NCBI GenBank assembly: GCA_015680685.1
Contig: MNCI01024072.1
Location: 707,550 to 771,549 of the forward strand
Source of the DNA: Gnetum montanum
Lineage: Eukaryota; Streptophyta; Gnetopsida; Gnetales; Gnetaceae
Length of the DNA stretch: 64,000 bases
Reading direction: 5' to 3'
Below are positions 57,094 through 64,000 of the stretch, piece after piece. Each line of letters opens with the position of its first letter. Position 1 is the first letter of the stretch. The notes under the pieces were generated by a model that saw only the letters and a list, made by a program, of their open reading frames with translations, was not told the origin of the DNA and ran no database searches. The translations under genes and the position numbers were made by a program.

Positions 57094-58022
57094 TGATGAG
57101 TGGTAGGGTATCCCAACACTCCACCATACAAGTCATGAGTGCACATGCACAACCAAATTGTAATTCATGGATGGACAATGTAAGTATGCTAGAAGTTGAT
57201 AATCAGTTCATGATCATTGTCTTCCCAGTTCGAGTTAGTGAAGTGCAAGTGTATGGTTTAACTCTAAGTGAGGCATATCATATCTTGATGTTGTTGGGTT
57301 ATGTTACTCCTAAGTGAAACCATAATGAAAATGAGAATAAGGTCTAAATATAAGTAATAATAGAAATGTAAATATACTCTATCTTATGGCAATGAGTAGC
57401 CATTCTTGGCTTTCCGTGCACATCTTGAACTTATGTAACCATTACTGGAGATACCAAGCATTATGCCACTCAATAAACCAAGCAATACCACTACTAGGAT
57501 TACCAAATGATTACACTTATACACTTGAAAACAATCATACTCATTTCACCTTACTAATGAGCATGAAGAAGTAAAGTGCTCGAGGAAGGTTAAAAACTAA
57601 GCTAAAGTAAGCATATTAAAAAAATGAAAATTAAACTAAGTAACAAAATTAGCTAAGTAAAATAAAGAAACTAAGTCGATGCTACAATGATGGAAAACAA
57701 TCTTGATCTTTATTGTTGTTCATAAACTATGCTCAAGTAAAATCCACTCGAATAAAGATTCCATTCAACTATTCAACACTACATTACGGGCATTCACTCT
57801 ATCACTAAGTATAAACTATGAAAACAAATTGCAAGAGTTTCCCTAAGGTTGAAATGAAAGTTGTTCATTGGTGTGACCAAGTGTTAGTATTTATAGGGGT
57901 GACCAAGACCCACTACATCGCATCAACGATGACATATGTAGAGCTGTGATGTCATATATATGATATTGTAGATGCGATATTATACATACAATACTATGGC
58001 TCATCAAAAATAGGTTTTATCA
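57094..58022 (-). repeat. 3' LTR of M3 (class II U3)
   Basis: Minus strand TGATAAAACC...CTACCACTCATCA, 929 bp. GATATTG/GATGCGATATTA words (57945-57995) precede TATAAATA (57895-57888). The polypurine-like AGTCATGGGAATA at 58035-58023 precedes the start. An inner TGATGAG at 58006 is an alternative start. Confidence 0.75.
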
Positions 58023-58254
58023 TATTCCCATGACTAATTAGAAACTTGTCCTTGAGTTAAAACAAAAAAAACGATAGAGTTCCTTATAAAATTGAGAGGT
58101 ATACTCAAATTGTAACATGAAAACTTATTTACATGATTACTTAACTCTAAATGTCGCATTGTGATTCGAGTGGTGTTTTACAAAATTTTCATGCATAGCA
58201 TGATGAACATAATTGACAATAAACAAAACAAAATGAAAGAGCTCCATGTAGTCT
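58023..58254 (-). other. 3' untranslated part of M3
   Basis: Non-coding; the pre-PPT block (ACAAGTTTCTAATTAGTCATGG in outline, TTTTATAAGGAAC) matches P0 3918-4168. Confidence 0.55.
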
Positions 58255-58876
58255 TCAAGATCCCAATGGTGCTAGCTCCTCCATTGGCTTCTTTCCTTTG
58301 TCATCAAGCTTTTGGAATTGGTAATGGTTAAGGAGTGCCCAAAGCTTCTCTTCCTCTAACCTAGGATCATGTACCATCTATGAAAATTCTGTAATGTTTG
58401 ATGGCAACAATACTTTCCATGAGCATGGTAGCTACAAAAACATCTTATTGGCTTTAACATACTAGCCTGTGAACTACCTCCTCTCTTCTTCAAATTCCTT
58501 GGCCACCTTTCTCAATTCTTGATAATCAGTCATTCTGTAGACCAGGTTTGCTGCTATGTCTATCTAACCTTGGTAGTTGGCTTTTACTATTTTCAATTTA
58601 GAGTTTGCAACATGTAGTTTCTGTTGGACATCTTTTTTGTTTGTAAACTCCAGCTTGTTTCAAAAGAACTCATGAGTAGCTACATGTTGCTCCAGCTTGT
58701 TTCTTGGTCTACCTACACTTAACATGGCTACATTAGCATACCAAAGGTTTGCTAATCCCATGTATTCTATGAGATCCTTGATTTGCATGTCCTTATTCTT
58801 TACTTTATCCTGGTGGACATGGGCTAGGCTATCCAGAATTGACTACCAATTAGGTGTTTGTGTTGTGATTGAACTA
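58255..58876 (-). pseudogene. Extra ORF of M3, C-terminal part
   Basis: Minus strand: HQDKVKNKDMQIKDLIEYMG, LANLWYANVAML, LEQHVATHEFF, LHVANSKLKIVKANYQG, MTDYQELRKVAKEFEEE, LEEEKLWALLNHYQFQKLDD, ending at a stop at 58257-58255 after LAPLGS. It aligns with P0 3300-3917 (KIHLKELQIEEIIEYMELAN, MSDYQELQ), confirming the coiled-coil and the short C-tail. It is cut at 58876, where an LTR fragment of opposite orientation begins. Confidence 0.7.
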
Positions 58877-59383
58877 ATTAATTATGCAATTAATTAAGCT
58901 AAACTAGACTTCAATTGATTAATTAAGTAATTAAGCTAAATAGACTTAACACATAAGTACAACTACTTCGAGCATAGCATACAACACTTGGTAATCCCAG
59001 TAGCACTTAAATGCTTGGTAGCCCAACAGTGTTATATGCATTCAAGATGTGTATGGAAAGTGGGACTGGATACTTATGTTATGATTAGTTAGAGATTAAT
59101 TAATTATTTAAATTAAATTAGCTATTAAATTACTTTATTTCTCTATTTTAAAGCACTAGGAACATAAAACATAAAATAATAAAAATCATATGCCTTGATT
59201 ACACTTAACCATACCTTTGTACGTCACAAGTGTAATTAGGAAGATAACAAATGGCTATTAGGGCAAGTTCAGTTCCTAGAGGCTAGTGTACTAAAAGACA
59301 TAGAGTCCACGGAATGTAACCAAATCACACATGAATGCTTAGTAATTCATATGGTTGAGCATAGGGGTACTCACCACTTATCA

Positions 59384-59403
59384 TTGGCGCCATTGTCGAG
59401 GAC
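59384..59403 (+). other. Primer-binding site of P2
   Basis: TTGGCGCCATTGTCGAGGAC, the least damaged tRNA-Asp-type PBS in the window. P3 has TTGGCACCATTGTCGAGGAC at 61968-61987. Confidence 0.8.
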
Positions 59404-59537
59404 TCTCTTTGTTTAAAATGTATGCTATTTAGGTTTAGTGAACATCATTAACATCATTGAATGAACCCTAAGCTCGAAATCATTCTCACAATAAATATAA
59501 TCACATAAGCACACTAATATATTATTTGTATTACAAA

Positions 59538-60457
59538 ATGTCTTCTTCTCATAGGTGTGATGATACTAAATTGCCAGTCCCTCAAGAGTGTAAGGTGGTG
59601 TATACTCATGTAGATGAGTATGTGCTTGACTTCACCTTTATCTTGCATCAAGATGAACAACTATGATGGTGAAATATGGAAGGCAACATTGTAATACCTC
59701 CTAATCAATTTGTGCCTGTGATGCTACTTCAAACTCTTAGAAGGTTGGACATACAAGATCTTCAAGAGGAGTACATTCTACATGATTATGACTATTGGGA
59801 CTACCATCCCATTGAAACACAACACAAGAGAGATTGACACTAGGAGAAGCGTCATGAGATTATGAAGGGGAAATGATTCACTAATCCCTTGATCCTACTT
59901 AACCAAAACAACAATGAGGATCCTTCCTCTGGGAGTTCTCAACGTGAAGATTCTCCATCCCTTGTTATTGGTGATTGGGATGTGGCCCTGAATCTACAGT
60001 CCACTATCAACAATCCAGGTTTAGGTAAAAATGGAAGTCAAGGTAGGGGCTTAGACAAGCATCAAGATGACAAGAAAACTAATGAACATGGTCATGACAA
60101 CCATATAGAAGTTGGTAGATACCATGGTGGTGGTAGTCCTCCTCCCTCTTCACCCTCTTCATCTGCATCTTTTTCTTCCTCTTCTAGTTCTAACAAACAT
60201 TGTAGAAAGAACAATCGTGATGAAGGGGAACAATAGGATAATAATGATGATCATCGAGCCCACCATGAATGAAGGGGTAGTAGAGGACATCATCAACATC
60301 ATCAAAATAATGATGATGATGAGTCTTTGCTAGAAACTCAAAGCATGCTAAATATTGTAAAGGTTGTAAAAATTCCAACTAGGCATGTGAGAGATAGTTG
60401 GATCAGATGACTTGATATGAACAATATTCCTAGATTTTAGGGGGGATATAACTCTAA
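59538..60457 (+). pseudogene. gag N-terminal part of P2
   Basis: ATG 59538 (MSSSHRCDDTKLPVPQECKV), then DEYVLDFTFILHQDEQL, stops, LQEEYILHDYDY, then an open 115-codon stretch (59889-60236) with INNPGLGKNGSQGRGLDKHQ, GGGSPPPSSPSSSASF-type Ser/Pro richness and basic residues. Ends at IPRF..GGYNS where the inverted LTR piece starts. Homologous to M1 gag codons 1-270. Confidence 0.8.
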
Positions 60458-60888
60458 ATTAATGAAAACAGTAAATGCAGAAATAAATCATTAATCTATT
60501 CCAAGTGCTGCAAGGTTTGATCAAAAGGCTCATCTTTATTTCCATTCACACTAGTGTGCTCAGGTACATCAATGATTGAATAAAGATCTGTACACTTTTT
60601 GACTCTTGTTGTGGGCACTCAGAGAAATATTCTAACTCTAAAATGACAAAACTATAGGAGCTTTGCTACAACTATGACTTAACCTCCTATGAACATGACT
60701 TGTGAGTAGGTATTTATAGACTTTATTGTGGAGCTACATCAATGAAACCTCATAAATGTAGCAAATGCTACGTTAATGTGGCCCCATCGATGGGGAAACA
60801 CCATGTAGACAAGGCCGCATTGATGAGGGTCCATTGACAAGGCCATGTTAATGATGGCCCATTAACACAACACTTTAATTCTTCATCA
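60458..60888 (-). repeat. U3-R part of an LTR, inverted
   Basis: Minus strand TGATGAAGAATTAAAG... (from 60888) through class I motifs, TATAAATA (60718-60711) and the R region to ...TTTTCATTAAT (60458). It lacks exactly the part that P2 and P3 have (they start ATTAATTATGC). Together they make one LTR of about 930 bp. Confidence 0.75.
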
Positions 60889-61118
60889 CACTTGCAATGA
60901 ATCACTGAAATATTCAATTGGGAAGCAAAGGAAGGTTCTACATTGTATCGAGTCAGGGATAATTTTGTAAGGCCTACTATATCAATAGTACCTACTAGTG
61001 GATAGGTATCTCTACAAGTAGGAGAGGATTATGACTAGGCACAATAAATTTCTAGGAACAATGCATCTTTCTAGGTTGTGTTGGAAATTGAAGATGGAGC
61101 CATATTGGTGGTAATGCC
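60889..61118 (+). pseudogene. Extra-ORF fragment, plus strand
   Basis: Translates with stops to TEIFNWEAKEGSTLYRVRDN, TISIVPTSG, ISRNNASF, VLEIEDGAILVVM, matching P0 at about 2190-2400 (ILGNAAVFSVCLEDDEGAMV). Bounded by the inverted LTR piece and the LTR U5 piece. A second copy at 61232-61461 differs at a few bases. Confidence 0.65.
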
Positions 61119-61164
61119 ATTAATTATGCAATTAATTAAGCTAAACTAGACTTCAATTGATTAN
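61119..61164 (+). other. LTR stub and single N at contig join
   Basis: ATTAATTATGCAATTAATTA... breaks at N (61164). The 341 bases before it (60823-61163) recur after it (61166-61506). Confidence 0.8.
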
Positions 61165-61165
61165 C

Positions 61166-61461
61166 ATGAGGGTCCATTGACAAGGCCATGTTAATGATGG
61201 CCCATTAACACAACACTTTAATGCTTCATCACACTTGCAATGAATCACTGAAATATTCAATTGGGAAGCAACGGAAGGTTCTACATTGTATCGAGTCAAG
61301 GATAATTTTGTAAGGCCTACTATATCAATAGTACCTACTAGTGGATAGGTATCTCTACAAGTAGGAGAGGATGATGACTAGGCACAATAAATTTCTAGGA
61401 ACAATGCATCTTTCTAGGTTGTGTTGGAAATTGAAGATGGAGCCATATTGGTGGTAATGCC
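61166..61461 (+). repeat. Second copy of LTR-start and extra-ORF fragment
   Basis: 61166-61231 repeats the inverted U3 start and 61232-61461 repeats the extra-ORF fragment, at about 98 percent identity to 60823-61118. Likely an overlap of two contigs and not two loci. Confidence 0.7.
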
Positions 61462-64000
61462 ATTAATTATGTAATTAATTAAGATAAACTAGACTTCAAT
61501 TGATTAATTAAGTAATTAAGATAAATAGACTAAACACATAAGTACAACTACTTTGAGCATAACATACAACACTTGGTAATCCCAGTAGCGCTTAATGCTT
61601 GGCAGCCCCACAGTGTTGTATGCATTCAGGATGTGTATGGAAAGTGGGACTAGATACTTATGTTATGATTAGTTAGAGATTAATTAATTAGTTAAATTAA
61701 ATTAGCTATTAAATTACTTTATTTCTCTATTTTAAAGCACTAGGAACATAAAACATAAAATAATAAAAATCATATGCCTTGATTACACTTAACCATACCT
61801 TTGTATGTCACAAGTGTAATTAGGAAGATAACAAATGAATGTTAGGGCAAGTTCAGTTCCTAGAGGCTAGTGTAATAAAAGACATAGAGTCCATAGAATG
61901 CAACCAAATCACACATGAATGCTTAATAATTCACATGGTTGAGCGCAGGGGTACTCACCACTTATCATTGGCACCATTGTCGAGGACTCTCTTTGTTTAA
62001 AATGTATGCTATCTAGGTTTAGTGAACATCATTAACATCATTGAATGAACCCTAATCTCAAAATCATTCTCACAATAAATATAATCACATAATCACAATA
62101 ATATCTTATTTGTATTACAAAATTTCTTCTTCTCACAGGTGTGATGATACTAAATTACTAGTCCCTCAAGAGTGTAAGGTGGTGTATACTCATGTAGATG
62201 AGTATGTGCTTGACTTCACCTTCATCTTGCATCAAGATGAATAACTATGATGGTGAAATATGGAAGGCAACATTGTAATACCTCCCAATCGATTTGTTCC
62301 TGTGATGTTGCTTCAAACTCTTAAATGTTTGGGCATCCAAGATCTTCAAGAGGAGTACGTTCTACATGATTATGACTATCGGGATTACCATCCCACTGAA
62401 ACACAACATAAGAGAGATTGACACTAGGAGAAGCATCATGAGATTATGAAGGGGAAACGATTCACCAATCCCTTACCCCTACTTAACCAAAATAACAATG
62501 AGGATCCTTCCTCTGGGAATTCTCAACATGAAGATTCTCCATCCCTTGTTATTGGTGATGGGGATGTGGCCCTGACTCTACAATCCACTATCAACAATCT
62601 AGGTTTAGGTAAAAATGGAAGTCAAGGTAGGGGCTTAGACAAGCATCAAGATGACAAGAAAACTAATGAACATGGCCATGACAACCATAGAGGAGTTGGT
62701 AGATACCATGGTGGTGGTAGTCCTCCTCCCTCTTCACCCTCTTCATCTGCATCTTTTTCTTCCTCTTCTAGTTCTAACAAACATTGTAGAAAGAACAATC
62801 GTGATGAAGGGGAATAACAAGACATTAATGATGATCGTTGAGCCCACCATGAATGAAGGGGTAGCAAAGGACATCATTAATGTCATCAAAATAATTATAA
62901 TGATGAGTCTTTTCTAGCAACTTGAAACATGCTAAATATTGTAAAGGCTATAAAAATTCCAACTAGGCATGTGAGAGATAGTCAGATCAAATGACTTGAT
63001 ATGAACAATATTCCTAGATTTTAGGGGGGATATAACTCTAATCCACAAACACATCTTCAAGCTTTTCACAATGCTTGTGCCTTACAAAATATTGAAAATG
63101 ATTGGCAAAAATTAAAGCTATTTCCCAAGACACTCATCAAGAAAGCAGAAGGCTAGTACTAGTCCTTGGAGCCAAAATCCATCCACAAGTGGAGTAAAAT
63201 GTTAGAGTTATTTAACAATAAGTATTAGGCATACTCCAAAGTGTCTAATATGATAAGCTAGATCCAAGGATGGAAGTAAGGAGACCATGAACCCTTGGAT
63301 GCCACCATGAGAAAATATTATTCTCTCATCCACTGATGTCGTGGCCATGATTAATCTCAACAGGAACAACTTCACCATATCATAAATGGACTTAGATTGA
63401 AAACAAGAAGAACTCTTGGGGTCTATGCCCAAGGGAAACTATTAGATCTCAGAGCCAATCAGATTCAAGGGCTAATTAAGTAGGTAGCAAAAGAAGAAGG
63501 AGAGTTAAGGAAATGGGAAAGTGCTGAAGAATACAATAGGGATCCTACCATCAAAAAGAGGGAGGTATAATTTTGTGACAGTGAGAAAGAGTGACCACTT
63601 GATGAGATGATGAATAAAAAGACCTTGCCAATTCAAAAATCTATGTCTAAAATTTCAGCCAAGGTAGATAAATGTGGGATCTTTTGGATGAAAAATTCCA
63701 AACTGCTCTAAAAATTACTAAAGACTCAAGAGAACAAAGTAGTGATCATGACAATAGGAGGTCAAAAGAAGTTGAATGTGCCTACCAAAGGGGTAAGGGC
63801 AAGATAGCTTCAATAGAGGGCATCATGAAAACTAAATCAGATGATAATGATGGGTATGACATTTGCTAATATGAACATCCTAAGGGATGTTACCCCATTG
63901 TGTCACACTTATAGGATTTTAGGGTGTATGCTCTAAATCCACAACTAGCAAAAAGATAAACACCTAGAAGATTGCCTTATCCTCAAGGTAATCCCAGACA
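61462..64000 (+). mobile_element. P3: U5-PBS-gag, continues beyond the window
   Basis: LTR 3' part (61462-61967), PBS (61968-61987), leader and gag to the window edge. Same truncation point as P2. Pol is expected to the right of the window. Confidence 0.8.
62122..64000 (+). pseudogene. gag of P3
   Basis: The start codon position reads ATT (62122) where P2 has ATG. The N-terminal block (DEYVLDFTFILHQDE, LQEEYVLHDYDYRDYHPTET), an open 123-codon middle (62446-62817) with the Ser/Pro-rich stretch, then THLQAFHNACALQNIENDWQ, LEPKSIHKW, IQGWK.GDHEPLDATM, LGVYAQGKLLDLRANQIQGL and KKTLPIQKS follow. It closes with Y-D-I-C..YEHPKGC (63856-63891; first Cys now Tyr) and ALNPQL at the edge. Many stops. 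Confidence 0.8.

Larger units (their letters stand above)
58877..60457 (+). mobile_element. P2: U5-PBS-gag fragment
   Basis: The last 507 bp of a family 1 LTR (58877-59383, ending CACTTATCA), a PBS and the first 920 bp of gag. Cut at 60457 inside gag (after GGGGGGATATAACTCTAA). It is about 95 percent identical by eye to P3 (61462-63042), with the same left truncation point (ATTAATTATGC). Confidence 0.8.

Noticed and set aside
58697-58897. Plus-strand ORF of 66 codons with hydrophobic residues
   Set aside because: It is the antisense of the M3 extra-ORF tail (LIEYMGLANLWYANVAML on the minus strand).

Overview
The window is plant nuclear DNA made almost entirely of nested, decayed LTR retrotransposons. 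I found no host gene, tRNA, rRNA or CRISPR array. The evidence is gypsy-type gag-protease-RT-RNase H-integrase order, primer-binding sites of the tRNA-Asp (Athila/Tat) and initiator-Met types, one plant L1-like LINE fragment, AT-rich composition and decay dominated by C-to-T/G-to-A changes. This suggests a seed plant with a large, TE-dense, methylated genome. I cannot name the species.

Family 1 is Tat/Athila-like Ty3/gypsy, with LTRs of about 0.8-0.95 kb (TGATGA...TCATCA) and a PBS close to TGGCGCCGTTGCCGGGGA. Copies, left to right: P0 (+, 1-5122: spacer, extra ORF, 3' LTR). P1 (+, 5123-13999: gag-pol, spacer, 3' LTR). M1 (-, 14000-25886: 5' LTR, gag-pol, spacer, half of the extra ORF). A solo LTR (-, 17741-18608, TSD AATAG) inside M1. 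M2 (-, 31859-41599: complete, TSD CATGT). A solo LTR (+, 46223-47135, TSD AAGAA). M3 (-, 57094-58876: 3' LTR and extra-ORF tail). P2 and P3 (+, 58877-60457 and 61462-64000: truncated LTR, PBS, gag). The simplest history is that P0 sits in the gag of P1 and P1 sits in the extra ORF of M1, with the missing left halves upstream of the window.

Family 2 is chromovirus-like Ty3/gypsy. Q1 (+, 42818 to about 56795) is interrupted in RT by the 46223-47135 solo LTR. It is also interrupted in the integrase C-terminus by Q2 (+, 49080-55859, TSD TAGAG). After Q2 the Q1 reading frame resumes.

The segments 25887-31858 and 41605-42817 are low-complexity, old DNA. They hold a LINE RT fragment and a degenerate repeated motif, and they are the target into which M2 inserted.

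The most interesting signal is the extra ORF (about 950 codons, one frame, long coiled coil) of P0 and M1. In both copies it is preceded by what looks like its own promoter, made of the same GTYGAY/GGCC motifs as the LTR U3 plus TATATATA. A conserved donor site lies 153-154 nt downstream, followed by an intron of 243-312 nt that ends at the ATG. P1 and M2 lack the ORF and the promoter module but keep traces of the splice-site region.

Assembly problems are visible. There is a 360-N gap in the M2 integrase, a 247-bp contig at 48152-48398 that is evidently in the wrong orientation, and a 341-bp near-duplicate across the single N at 61164.
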